A stretch of 64,000 bases of DNA from Bog-473 sp963741995 (GTDB taxonomy: Bacteria > Actinomycetota > Acidimicrobiia > Acidimicrobiales > RAAP-2): positions 1-64,000 of the forward strand of contig CAVUKI010000008.1 in assembly GCA_963741995.1 (NCBI GenBank), read 5' to 3'. The notes under the pieces were generated by a model. It was not told the DNA's origin. It searched no databases and was given only the letters and a program-made list of their open reading frames with translations. A program made the translations under genes and the position numbers. Below, in pieces: positions 42,744 to 50,828 of the stretch (positions are counted from its first letter, which is position 1; each line of letters opens with the position of its first letter).

Positions 42744-43234
42744 CCGTGGACCTGGAGGCCGCAGCGGCAGAGCGGGAGCGTTTACGCGCGACGTACCTCA
42801 AGGAGCCCAAGCGGCGTCCGACATCGACGGCACGCGGGGTCCATCATGTCGCGCTGCTGTGCTCGGACGTCGAGCAGACCATCCGCTTCTACCAGGGTCT
42901 CCTCGGCTTTCCGCTCGCCGAGCTCTTCGAGAACCGGGACTACAAGGGGTCGACGCACCTGTTCTTCGACCTCGGCCACGACAACACGCTTGCCTTTTTC
43001 GATTTTCCGGACCTCGGTCTCGGCCCGTACGCCGAGGTGCTGGGCGGGTTCCACCACCTCGCCATCTCGGTCGACCGGGCGCAGTGGGACGCTGCACGGG
43101 GGCGCCTCGACGAGGCCGGCATCGCGACGCAGATCGAGAGCGAAATTTCGTTGTATTTCTCGGATCCCGACGGCGTGCGACTGGAGCTCATCGCCGAGGA
43201 TCTCGGTTCGCTCTACGGCACCCCGTTGCACTGA
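42740..43234 (+). CDS. VOC (glyoxalase/dioxygenase superfamily) protein
   Basis: 164 aa, GTG start overlapping the amidohydrolase stop. GVHHVALLCSDVEQTIRFYQGLLGF opens the first module, and HHLAISVDRAQWD and ISLYFSDPDGVRLELI the second, with metal ligands His, His and Glu in the usual places. A helical N-terminal extension of ~30 residues is unusual. It could be a ring-cleavage dioxygenase or an isomerase working with the neighbouring amidohydrolase. Confidence 0.85.
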   Translation: MTVDLEAAAAERERLRATYLKEPKRRPTSTARGVHHVALLCSDVEQTIRFYQGLLGFPLAELFENRDYKGSTHLFFDLGHDNTLAFFDFPDLGLGPYAEVLGGFHHLAISVDRAQWDAARGRLDEAGIATQIESEISLYFSDPDGVRLELIAEDLGSLYGTPLH

Positions 43235-43617
43235 TGCCCGTCACTGGCTTGGCCAATCTTGCCGTCAAGGTCACAGATCTGGAGGGGGCGTGCGCCTGGT
43301 ACGAGGCAGCCGGCGCAACGGTGACCCAACCGATTGCATGGGAGAACGGCCGCCGGGCCGACGTGCAGCTGGGCGTGCTCTCGCTGACCCTCTTCACCAA
43401 AGCGATTTACGAGGACGCGTGCACGCTGCCCGACGAGGGGTTCTTGCACCCGGCGCTCTTCGTGGACGACCTCGATGCCGAGCTGGCGCGCCACAAGGTG
43501 CTCTGGGGACCACGAACGGTGAGCGGCGCGTTCGGTACCCGGCGCATCGCCTTCGTTGAGGCTCCCGGGGGCATCCGGCTTGAATTCATGGAGCAGATTG
43601 CGGAACCTCCGGGCTGA
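43234..43617 (+). CDS. VOC-family protein
   Basis: 127 aa from ATG 43234, sharing one base with the preceding stop. GLANLAVKVTDLEGACAWYEAAG and RRIAFVEAPGGIRLEFME form a single-module VOC fold. It is less similar to its neighbour than a recent tandem copy would be. Co-transcribed with the preceding VOC and amidohydrolase genes. Confidence 0.82.
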   Translation: MPVTGLANLAVKVTDLEGACAWYEAAGATVTQPIAWENGRRADVQLGVLSLTLFTKAIYEDACTLPDEGFLHPALFVDDLDAELARHKVLWGPRTVSGAFGTRRIAFVEAPGGIRLEFMEQIAEPPG

Positions 43618-43675
43618 TCACCTGCGTGACTTGGACGACCCGGTCTCGCGGGTCGATGTGACAGGCTCTGACGCG

Positions 43676-44089
43676 ATGTCGGACCCGTCTCCGCACGAAC
43701 AGCGCACACCGGCGGATCTTGCTGCGGGCGTTCCGTACGCTTATGCCGCAGTGACGAGGGGTCGGCCACTCCTGATCTTCACCGCCGGCGCCTGCCCTCT
43801 CGACGCCTCGGGATCGACGGTGGGGCTAGGAGACGTGGCGGCCCAGGCCGAGGCCGCGATGGCGAATCTCCGCAGTGCACTGGCGACTGCGGGCGCTCGT
43901 CTGGACGATGTGGTCAAGACCACGGTGTACGTAGCCAGTAGCGACCGCTCCGATTTGTTGGCTGCCTGGCAGGTCGTGCATCGCCATTTCGGGACACACG
44001 AACCGCCATCGACCCTGCTCGGGGTGAGCGTCTTGGGCTATCCCGAACAGCTGGTCGAAGTGGAGGCCATTGCGGCCGTGAGCAGCTAA
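43676..44089 (+). CDS. RidA/YjgF-family protein
   Basis: 137 aa. IFTAGACPLDASGSTVG, QAEAAMANLRSALATAGARLDDVVKTTVYVAS and PPSTLLGVSVLGYPEQLVEVEAIA fit the RidA family, which deaminates reactive enamine/imine intermediates. The key Arg of canonical RidA (in the PxRxxxxV context) is not clear here: the motif reads PPSTLLGVSVLG, so this belongs to a subgroup with uncertain deaminase activity. It lies between the VOC genes and the ECF module with its own gaps. Confidence 0.82.
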   Translation: MSDPSPHEQRTPADLAAGVPYAYAAVTRGRPLLIFTAGACPLDASGSTVGLGDVAAQAEAAMANLRSALATAGARLDDVVKTTVYVASSDRSDLLAAWQVVHRHFGTHEPPSTLLGVSVLGYPEQLVEVEAIAAVSS

Positions 44090-44110
44090 AACGAGAAATT
44101 CCGGCACGGA

Positions 44111-44136
44111 TGTCGAATTGTGATGATCCCGTTCGT
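44111..44136 (+). promoter_or_regulatory. Candidate ECF42-type promoter
   Basis: TGTCGA at 44111-44116, a 17-bp spacer, then CGT at 44134. TGTCGA is the -35 motif I recall for ECF42-group sigma factors, with a CGA/CGT-like -10. It lies 53 bp before the first gene of a cluster that ends in an ECF42-like sigma factor gene, which suggests autoregulation. Another TGTCGA in reverse orientation occurs near 44788. Confidence 0.5.
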
Positions 44137-44188
44137 GTAGATGATGACCTCCGGCGCCTGGCCGGGGCCGCCGAGTGACGGAGGCAAC

Positions 44189-44767
44189 ATGGGCAGGATC
44201 GTCGTAACCGAATTCGTCTCGCTGGACGGGGTCATGGAGGACCCGGGCGGCGCCGAAGGCTTCACGCACGCCGGTTGGAGCTTCCGTTTCAACCGGGGCA
44301 CGGAGGGCGACCAGTTCAAGCTGGGGGAGATCAAGGAGTCCGAAGCCCAGCTCCTCGGTCGGATCACCTATGAGGCCTTCGCCCAGGCGTGGCCGACCAT
44401 GCAGGACCACGTCGGCTTTGCCGACCGGATGAACTCCATGCCCAAATATGTGGTGTCCACGACCTTGCAGGACGACGACGCGACCTGGAACAACTCCAAA
44501 GTGATCAGGGGCGACGTGGTCAGGGAGGTCGCCGCGCTCAAAGAGAGGCTGCAGGGCGATCTTCTGGTCGCTGGTAGCGCGACGTTGGTGCAGACGCTAT
44601 TGGAGCACCGACTGGTCGACGAGCTCCGCCTCATGATCTTCCCTATCGTGCTCGGGACGGGCAAGCGACTCTTCGGAGAAGTGTCGGAGCCGCCCATCAT
44701 GATTTTGGACCACATCAAGACCGTGGGGGACGGCGTCGTGATCTTGACCTACCGGGCAGGGCAGTAG
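44189..44767 (+). CDS. Dihydrofolate-reductase-like (RibD C-terminal domain) protein
   Basis: 192 aa from ATG 44189 with GGAGG upstream. GRIVVTEFVSLDGVMEDPGG, LGRITYEAFAQAWP, LLVAGSATLVQTLLEH and PIVLGTGKRLFG are the RibD_C/YyaP-type reductase blocks with an NADPH-binding Gly loop. These small proteins are often found with ECF sigma and DGPF genes. Substrate unknown. First gene of the ECF42-like cluster. Confidence 0.86.
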   Translation: MGRIVVTEFVSLDGVMEDPGGAEGFTHAGWSFRFNRGTEGDQFKLGEIKESEAQLLGRITYEAFAQAWPTMQDHVGFADRMNSMPKYVVSTTLQDDDATWNNSKVIRGDVVREVAALKERLQGDLLVAGSATLVQTLLEHRLVDELRLMIFPIVLGTGKRLFGEVSEPPIMILDHIKTVGDGVVILTYRAGQ

Positions 44768-44824
44768 CGACTTCGTCCGATCCGAATTCGACAGAGACGA
44801 GACCACTGAGAAAGGAGAACGGTT

Positions 44825-45181
44825 ATGAAGCAGTATATGCTCAGCGTGCCGATGATCGACGGCGCACCCCCTCGACCGCTCGACGAGACGCGGCAGGCGG
44901 TCGAACGGACCGCCCGGCTCAACGAGGAGATGCAGGCCGCGGGAGTTTGGGTGTTCGCTGGGGGGCTCCTTCCCGCCAGCTCAGCGACGGTCGTCGAGGT
45001 GGACAGTGGCGAGTTCCTGGTCACGGACGGACCCTTCACCGAGTCCAAGGAGCACATCGGGGGGTTCTGGGTCATTGAGGCGGCGGATCTCGACGCCGCG
45101 CTCGCGTGGGCGAAGAAGGCGACCTTTGCCTGCGGAGAGCGCGTCGAGGTCCGCCCCTTTCGGGAGGAACCCCCGGTTTGA
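44825..45181 (+). CDS. DGPF/YCII-domain protein
   Basis: 118 aa. MKQYMLSVPMIDGAPP at the start and VTDGPFTESKEHIGGFWVIEA in the core (the DGPF motif) identify the YCII/DGPF family, with ferredoxin-like dimer fold. Genes of this family are the hallmark neighbours and targets of ECF42 sigma factors. GGAGAA precedes the ATG; the sigma gene overlaps its stop. Biochemical role unknown. Confidence 0.9.
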   Translation: MKQYMLSVPMIDGAPPRPLDETRQAVERTARLNEEMQAAGVWVFAGGLLPASSATVVEVDSGEFLVTDGPFTESKEHIGGFWVIEAADLDAALAWAKKATFACGERVEVRPFREEPPV

Positions 45182-46428
45182 CGCCAATCGGTCCGACGGG
45201 GGCGTCCGGGCCCGAGATCGAGCGCGTCTTCCGCCAGGAGAACGGGCGGGCCGTCTCGGTCCTGATCCGTGCCTTCGGTGACATCGATCTGGCCGAGGAC
45301 GGTGTGCAGGACGCCTTCACGGTCGCCGCGGTGCGCTGGCGCGAGGACGGCCCGCCGCCCAGCCCGGCGGGCTGGATCATCACCACGGCGCGCCGCCGGA
45401 TCCTGGACCGCCTCCGAAGGGAGGCCTCTCGTGACGACCGTCAGGCGGAAGCGGCCGCGTTGTTCGTCCAGGCCGAGGAGATCGAAGAGCAATCCACCGT
45501 GCCAGACGACCGCCTTCGCCTGATCTTCACGTGCTGCCATCCGGCGCTCGCACCCGCGGCGCAGGTCGCTTTGACGCTCCGCTTGCTCGGTGGTCTCTCG
45601 ACACCCGAGATCGCCCGTGCCTTCGTCGTACCCGAAGCGACCATGGCCCAGCGCATCGTTCGAGCCAAGGCGAAGATCCGCGATGCAACCATTCCCTATC
45701 GCGTCCCCAGCAGCGCCGAGTTGCCCGATCGGTTGCGGGCGGTGCTGGCCGTGATCTACCTCATCTTCAACGAGGGCTACACCGCCACATCGGGTGATCT
45801 GCTGGTGCGGGAGCACCTGTGCGCGGAGGCGATTCGCCTGGGTCGGACGTTGGGCGAGCTCATGCCCGACGATCCCGAAGTGATCGGGTTGCTGGCCCTG
45901 ATGCTCCTCATCACCGCGCGTCGGCCGGCGCGCACCGGCGAAGGCGGTGCGCTCGTTCCCCTGCACGAGCAAGACCGCACGCTCTGGGACCGTGATCTCA
46001 TCAGCGAGGGTCAGGGTCTCGTCCGTTTCTGCTTGCGTCGGAACATCCCGGGCCGGTACCAGATTCAGGCGGCCATCAATGCGGTGCACAGCGATGCGCT
46101 CCGGGCAACCGACACGGATTGGCGACAGATCCTGACCCTCTACGACCAGTTGCTCCTGTTCGACGCCTCACCGGTGGTGGAGCTCAACCGCGCCGTCGCG
46201 CTCGCCGAGGTGCAGGGCCCCAGCGCCGGATTGGCGGTAGTGGACGGCCTCCCGCTCGAGTCGTACTACCTCTTTCACGCCGTGCGGGCCGACCTTCTGC
46301 GCCGGCTCGGCCGCCTGCCCGAAGCAGCTGCTGCGTACGAAGCGGCTGTGGCGCGTACCGAAAACGAAGCCGAACGCTCCTTCCTGGCACGCGCCCGCGT
46401 CGCGGCGGCCGAACCGCTCCGTCAGTGA
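45178..46428 (+). CDS. ECF42-type RNA polymerase sigma factor with TPR-like C-terminal extension
   Basis: 416 aa from TTG 45178 (TTGA overlap with the DGPF gene; GGGAGG upstream). Region 2: EIERVFRQENGRAVSVLIRAFGDIDLAEDGVQDAF; region 4: RLIFTCCHPALAP and LGGLSTPEIARAFVVPEATMAQRI. A ~200-residue helical extension with ETAYLIFNEGY-like YLIFNEGYTA, DPEVIGLLALMLL and repeats resembling TPRs is typical of ECF42, which has no anti-sigma and uses the extension for control. It probably drives its own operon. Confidence 0.88.
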   Translation: MTPIGPTGASGPEIERVFRQENGRAVSVLIRAFGDIDLAEDGVQDAFTVAAVRWREDGPPPSPAGWIITTARRRILDRLRREASRDDRQAEAAALFVQAEEIEEQSTVPDDRLRLIFTCCHPALAPAAQVALTLRLLGGLSTPEIARAFVVPEATMAQRIVRAKAKIRDATIPYRVPSSAELPDRLRAVLAVIYLIFNEGYTATSGDLLVREHLCAEAIRLGRTLGELMPDDPEVIGLLALMLLITARRPARTGEGGALVPLHEQDRTLWDRDLISEGQGLVRFCLRRNIPGRYQIQAAINAVHSDALRATDTDWRQILTLYDQLLLFDASPVVELNRAVALAEVQGPSAGLAVVDGLPLESYYLFHAVRADLLRRLGRLPEAAAAYEAAVARTENEAERSFLARARVAAAEPLRQ

Positions 46429-46442
46429 CAGACTGGGTTGCC

Positions 46443-46478
46443 ATGAAGGTGCACCTTGTCGACGGGACCTACAAGCTG
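46443..46478 (+). repeat. Duplicated 5' end of the exonuclease gene
   Basis: The first 30 bases (ATGAAGGTGCACCTTGTCGA...) are identical to the first 30 of the exonuclease gene at 48022, and similarity extends to about 36 with few mismatches. The following reading frame (to 46652) is unrelated, so this is a broken gene start. The 1.58 kb between the copies contains the GNAT-AAA+ gene. The rest of 46429-46648 shows nothing else. Confidence 0.8.
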
Positions 46479-46648
46479 TCCGGATGCGGGAGCGCAGCGG
46501 CCCTGAGCAGCGATTCTACGGCCGCCACCGCCCGGTTACGACCCTCACCCGCTGTCTCCGACCGGTTGGGGATGCACGTGTGTGCTCTCGATCTGTGCCG
46601 TCTGTTGGGGGGTGCTCACCAGGGCCTCCACCGAACGAGACTGAACGC

Positions 46649-47911
46649 GTGACGGCGGGCTGGCGTGTACAGCCGGTGGACCACCGGGACCCCTTGGCTC
46701 CCGTCGAGGACATCGTGCGCCTCATCGACTTGGCCGGCACGGCCACTGCCGCCGCGTACAGTCGCAGCGACGTGGTCGAGGCGCTCAACGAGCAGCAGCC
46801 GGCCGCCGTGGCGTTCGCGTCCGGGCAGCTTGTCGGCGTCGCCGTGGCGCGGATGGCGGGTCGTGACGCCCATCTGCTCGCCCTCGCCCTGCACCCTGGT
46901 TGGCGGAACCGAGGCATCGGCTCGGCGCTGCTCCGGGAACTGGACCAGGAGGCAATCCATCACGGCGCTCTGCGCATGCTGGCCCTGGTCGAGCCGGGTC
47001 AGGTCGGGGAGGTCGCCTTCGCGCACCAGGGGTTCGACCGGGTCAACGGACTCCACCTCTACGTCAGGGCTGCTTCCGTGGTGCCCGAGGAGCTCGAAAT
47101 CGTAGAGCGCTACGGCGGGCACTTCCCGGCGGCGGGACTCTGGGAGGAGATGAAGGGGTTCTCGACGACCAAGGAGCTCCTCGAACGCAGGATCGTCGCT
47201 CCGTTGGCACATGCCGAGCTGGCGGACAGCGTCGGGTTGCGAGCGCCCGCAGCGGTCATGCTCTTTGGCCCACCCGGGACGGGCAAGACCTCGTTTGCCC
47301 GTGCCATCGCGTCTCGGCTCTCCTGGGCGTTTGTCGAGCTGCATCCCTCGCTCCTCGGTCCTGGCACCGGGGGCGCAGCCACCTTGCGTGCCGCCCTGGA
47401 CGACCTGGTGCACGTCGACCGCTTGGTGTGCTTCATTGACGAAGCGGACGAAATCGCCTCGGCGCGCGCCAGCCGACCCGAGAGCCAGCCCATCGTGAAC
47501 GAACTGCTCAAAGCGATTCCAGTCTTCAAGTCCCGTCCGGATCGACTCATGGTGATGGCAACCAACTCGATTGCGTCCATTGATCCGGCCATGCTCCGAC
47601 CGGGACGCTTCGACCTCATCATCCCGATCGGCGCGCCCGACCGTGGCGGGCGTGGCGAGCTCGCGTCGGAGTTCCTGGAGCAGTGTGATGCCGAGGACAT
47701 CGCCGAGCGCACGGAGGGGTTCACACCCGCTGACTTCGCACTGGCCGCCCAGCGGGCCGCCCAACTCGCCTTCGAGAGGGCACTCGCCGGCGGTGCGCCT
47801 GCGGTGACATCCGCCGACTGTGTCGACGCCGTGTCGCGCACGCGTCCCAGCGTCCACAAGGAAGCGGCAGCTGCGTTCGACGACGAGGCGGCTGCCTTTG
47901 CCAGGCTGTGA
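46649..47911 (+). CDS. GNAT acetyltransferase-AAA+ ATPase fusion protein
   Basis: 420 aa from GTG 46649. Residues ~1-145 are a GNAT domain (LALALHPGWRNRGIGSALLREL is the acetyl-CoA loop; EVAFAHQGFDRVNGLHLYV the C-terminal part). Residues ~170-380 are an AAA+ ATPase: Walker A GPPGTGKTS, Walker B LVCFIDEADEI, sensor 1 VMATNS and RPGRFD. The C-terminal part is a small AAA lid helix bundle. I know no characterised protein with this exact architecture; a remodelling or protein-acetylation role is speculative. Flanked by duplicate exonuclease starts. Confidence 0.83.
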   Translation: MTAGWRVQPVDHRDPLAPVEDIVRLIDLAGTATAAAYSRSDVVEALNEQQPAAVAFASGQLVGVAVARMAGRDAHLLALALHPGWRNRGIGSALLRELDQEAIHHGALRMLALVEPGQVGEVAFAHQGFDRVNGLHLYVRAASVVPEELEIVERYGGHFPAAGLWEEMKGFSTTKELLERRIVAPLAHAELADSVGLRAPAAVMLFGPPGTGKTSFARAIASRLSWAFVELHPSLLGPGTGGAATLRAALDDLVHVDRLVCFIDEADEIASARASRPESQPIVNELLKAIPVFKSRPDRLMVMATNSIASIDPAMLRPGRFDLIIPIGAPDRGGRGELASEFLEQCDAEDIAERTEGFTPADFALAAQRAAQLAFERALAGGAPAVTSADCVDAVSRTRPSVHKEAAAAFDDEAAAFARL

Positions 47912-48021
47912 GTTGATCCCGAAGTCTCGCCGGCGCCCGGCCCACGAGGAAAGTGGACAGCCGTGGTGCGCCCATTTCCCGCCTTGAACGCCAGATCGCC
48001 TAGCGAGGGAGGGTCTCTGAA

Positions 48022-48897
48022 ATGAAGGTGCACCTTGTCGACGGGACCTACGAGCTCTTCCGTCACTTTTTCGGCGCCCCGCCGCATCGTACCGCCGCCG
48101 GCCAGGAGGTCGCAGCGGTGAGGGGCGTGGTCGGCTCCGTGCTGCAGCTGCTGGGAGAGGGGGCAACGCACGTCGGAGTGGCCACTGATCATGTCATTGA
48201 GTCCTTCCGGAATGACCTCTGGCCCGGGTACAAGACGGGTGAGGGCGTCGACCCCGATCTGTGGTCGCAGGCTTGGCCGCTCGAGACCGCCCTCAGCGCG
48301 CTCGGCGTGGTGGTATGGCCGATGGTCGAGCTCGAGGCGGACGACGCCCTGGCGAGCGGCGCGGCCGTGGCCGACGGGGATCCGGAGGTGGAGCAGGTCA
48401 TCATCTGCACCCCGGACAAGGATCTGGGTCAATGCGTGCGCGGGACCCGCGTGGTGCAGCTCGACCGGCGCAAGGACAACCTGATCGACGAGCAGGGTGT
48501 CACCGCCAAGTTCGGAGTCGGTCCGGCCTCCATTCCTGATTATCTGGCGCTCGTCGGTGACAGTGCCGACGGATTCCCCGGGCTGGCGGGCTGGGGGGCG
48601 AAGTCGGCCGCCGCCGTGTTGGCCCGGTGGCACCACATCGAGGACATCCCGCCGGACCCCGGTCATTGGGACGTCGCCGTGCGGGGGGCCGCGAAATTAG
48701 CGACGACGTTGCAAGAGGGCCGGGAGGACGCCAGGCTCTTCAAGGACTTGGCAACGTTGCGGATCGACCGCTCGCTCCTCGGACAGGTCGACGAATTGCG
48801 CTGGCGGGGCCCGACGGACGAATTCGCCCAGATGTGTGAGGCCATGGACGCGCCGGGGATCGCCCGGCGGGCCGAAACACTGGCGGCTGCGCGCTGA
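48022..48897 (+). CDS. 5'-3' exonuclease / flap endonuclease domain protein
   Basis: 291 aa. MKVHLVDGTYELFRHFFG is the N-terminal metal-site strand, VATDHVIESFRNDLWPGYK the arch region, LEADDALASGAA with the acidic cluster, ICTPDKDLGQCVRG another, and GDSADGFPGLAGWGAKSAAAVLA the H3TH DNA-binding helix-hairpin. This is the nuclease part of PolA-type 5'-3' exonucleases as a stand-alone protein, for RNA-primer or flap removal. A 30-bp exact copy of its start lies at 46443. Confidence 0.9.
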   Translation: MKVHLVDGTYELFRHFFGAPPHRTAAGQEVAAVRGVVGSVLQLLGEGATHVGVATDHVIESFRNDLWPGYKTGEGVDPDLWSQAWPLETALSALGVVVWPMVELEADDALASGAAVADGDPEVEQVIICTPDKDLGQCVRGTRVVQLDRRKDNLIDEQGVTAKFGVGPASIPDYLALVGDSADGFPGLAGWGAKSAAAVLARWHHIEDIPPDPGHWDVAVRGAAKLATTLQEGREDARLFKDLATLRIDRSLLGQVDELRWRGPTDEFAQMCEAMDAPGIARRAETLAAAR

Positions 48898-48898
48898 C

Positions 48899-50227
48899 CT
48901 ATCCGGACGTCGCCACCGTCGGCACCGGTCCGGAGAAGGTGAGTGGGCGGAGGTAGAGGTCGCGGTCGTTGGGGAACCCCACTGCCCCGGGGACCCAGGC
49001 GTGGAACGCGATCCAGAAGCTCCCGGACGTGTCGGCGAAAACTGACTCGCCACCGGGACCGGCCACGCCCGCCGATGTCGAGAGGATCGGAGTGGGTGTG
49101 ACATCGCTGCACGGACCGAGCGGGCCGATGCAGGTGGCGACGCCTACCGCGTAGCTCGAACTGTTCCAGTCATTGCCCGAGAAGAAGAGGTAGTAGCGGC
49201 CGCCCGTGGTGAGCATGTCCGGGGCTTCGACCGTCCCGGATTCCCAGGGCTGGTCCGGCACCAACAGTTGGGTCGGGTTGGTCCCGGGACTGAACGACAT
49301 GCCATTTCGGGCCAGTTGCTGCGACCAGATCTTGGACGAGCCCGGACCGCCGGACTTCCACACCAGGTAGAGCGTTCCATTGGTGTCGATGAAGGACGAG
49401 GGGTCGATCGATCCCCCGAGGGACTCCTGACACTCCAGCGGCGCCGCCGACTTGTCGAGAAACGGCCCCTGGGGCTGGCTGGCGGTCGCCACCGAGATGC
49501 ACTCATTGCCGGTTCCAGCGACTTCGACCGCGTAGTAGAGCACGAACCTCCGGCCGATCATGGCGACAGAGGGGGCCCAGGTGTCATTGGCCGAGGCCCA
49601 GGTGGGCAGGCTGGGCAGAGCGTTGCCGACGGCGGTCCAATGGGAGAGGTCGGGGGAGTCGATGATCTGGATGTTCCCAGCCACCGAGTTCGTGGCGTAG
49701 GCGAAGTAGGTCTGGCCCACCAGGATGACGGAAGGGTCGGGGAAGTCGAAGGGGTAGACGAGCCCGGTGCTTGTGCCGCCGGCGAGCTGCGTGCAGGCGC
49801 CAGAGACGTCGGAGATGTCCTTGGCTGCCTGCGCATTGTCCTTGGCCGTGATCTGCCCAAAGGCGCTCTTGACGCCACCCAAACAGGTCTGCAACGTGTT
49901 GATGCCGACCCCCTGCACATAAGCATGCACGTTCGCGTTGGACAACGATGCGTTGGTTGCAGCCAGCTGGGCCATCGTTGAGGCGATCGAGGTCTGCAGG
50001 GAGTTGCGCTTGGCCGTTGTCACCGCGTTGGCGAACCGTGTCACCGCCACCCCGTGACGCAGCCTGGCCAGATGCGTGTCAGCCGCGGCGAGCGCCGCCT
50101 GCTCGTTTCGACTCCGTGTCCGGGCGTCGATGTCGGTCCACGCGGCCGCAACGAGGACGCCAAGGCCGAGGGCGACGGCAACGGCAACGAGCCAATGGCG
50201 GCGTCGGGTTCGTCGGCGGTCATCCAC
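48899..50227 (-). CDS. Membrane-anchored glycoside hydrolase family 43-like protein
   Basis: 442 aa. One N-terminal span (LVAVAVALGLGVLVAAAW), a ~120-residue helical region ending with TLQTCLGGVKSAF and SDVSGACT, then a five-bladed GH43 propeller: the catalytic base in YPFDFPDPSVI, the pKa Asp in GGSIDPSSFID and the acid Glu in GTVEAPDML. GH43 enzymes act on arabinans or xylans. The window also encodes DprE1/DprE2/UbiA, so an arabinofuranose wall polymer could be the substrate, but this is inference. GTG start overlapping the upstream gene. Confidence 0.82.
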   Translation of the reverse strand: MDDRRRTRRRHWLVAVAVALGLGVLVAAAWTDIDARTRSRNEQAALAAADTHLARLRHGVAVTRFANAVTTAKRNSLQTSIASTMAQLAATNASLSNANVHAYVQGVGINTLQTCLGGVKSAFGQITAKDNAQAAKDISDVSGACTQLAGGTSTGLVYPFDFPDPSVILVGQTYFAYATNSVAGNIQIIDSPDLSHWTAVGNALPSLPTWASANDTWAPSVAMIGRRFVLYYAVEVAGTGNECISVATASQPQGPFLDKSAAPLECQESLGGSIDPSSFIDTNGTLYLVWKSGGPGSSKIWSQQLARNGMSFSPGTNPTQLLVPDQPWESGTVEAPDMLTTGGRYYLFFSGNDWNSSSYAVGVATCIGPLGPCSDVTPTPILSTSAGVAGPGGESVFADTSGSFWIAFHAWVPGAVGFPNDRDLYLRPLTFSGPVPTVATSG

Positions 50228-50753
50228 TGGAGGCCTCCGCGGCGGTGCAGCTTGCCGAGACAGAGTTCAGGGCAGCAATGGCGCCGGCCTGTTTCCCGAC
50301 GGCGAGCTCGTTCAACGCCTGTTCGACACCCCCCAGACAGGTCCGGAGTGAGCTGATGAGCGACGCCTGTTGTGTGACGTGCACCTGCGCGGCGGACAGG
50401 GAGGTTTGCGCGCCCAAGAGCTGCGAGCTGTCCTGGTTCAGTGCCGTGGTGTCGCTGCCGACCTGCGTCTCGAGGACTCGGAGATCGCCGCTGACTTCAT
50501 GCAATTGCTCGGCGACGGTGCGCGTTCGTTGCTGCGTGAAGCCGAGCGACGTATGGGCCCGCCCGTACTCGCCGCGTGCCTGCACCTGATCGGCGATCAG
50601 GCAGCCCAGTGCGGTAGCGATGAGCGCGCCCGCTCCGATGGCCACCACCCACCACGTCCGCCGTGACCAGTGTGACCTCGGCTGGGCGGGCGAGCGCTCG
50701 GTCAGGAACTGGCGACCGTCAAGTTCGAGCACGTACTTCGTCCCAGCCGCCAT
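50220..50753 (-). CDS. Anchored coiled-coil protein sharing the TCLGGV module
   Basis: 177 aa: cytoplasmic tail, one membrane span (WWVVAIGAGALIATALGCLI), a coiled coil of ~80 residues (EQLHEVSGDLRVLETQV...), then SLRTCLGGVEQALNELAV and SVSASCTAAE. The last ~45 residues match the pre-catalytic module of the downstream GH43 protein (QTCLGGVKSAF ... SDVSGACT), with the two Cys conserved and likely disulfide bonded. The pair may form a complex through it. It overlaps the GH43 gene by 8 bp. Confidence 0.72.
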   Translation of the reverse strand: MAAGTKYVLELDGRQFLTERSPAQPRSHWSRRTWWVVAIGAGALIATALGCLIADQVQARGEYGRAHTSLGFTQQRTRTVAEQLHEVSGDLRVLETQVGSDTTALNQDSSQLLGAQTSLSAAQVHVTQQASLISSLRTCLGGVEQALNELAVGKQAGAIAALNSVSASCTAAEASSG

Positions 50754-50828
50754 GGCGTCGCCTCATGCCGCCCGCCGTGCCATGTTTCATCTTGGCATCA
50801 CGGCGAGATTCCGCCGGCGCGGGCGCCG

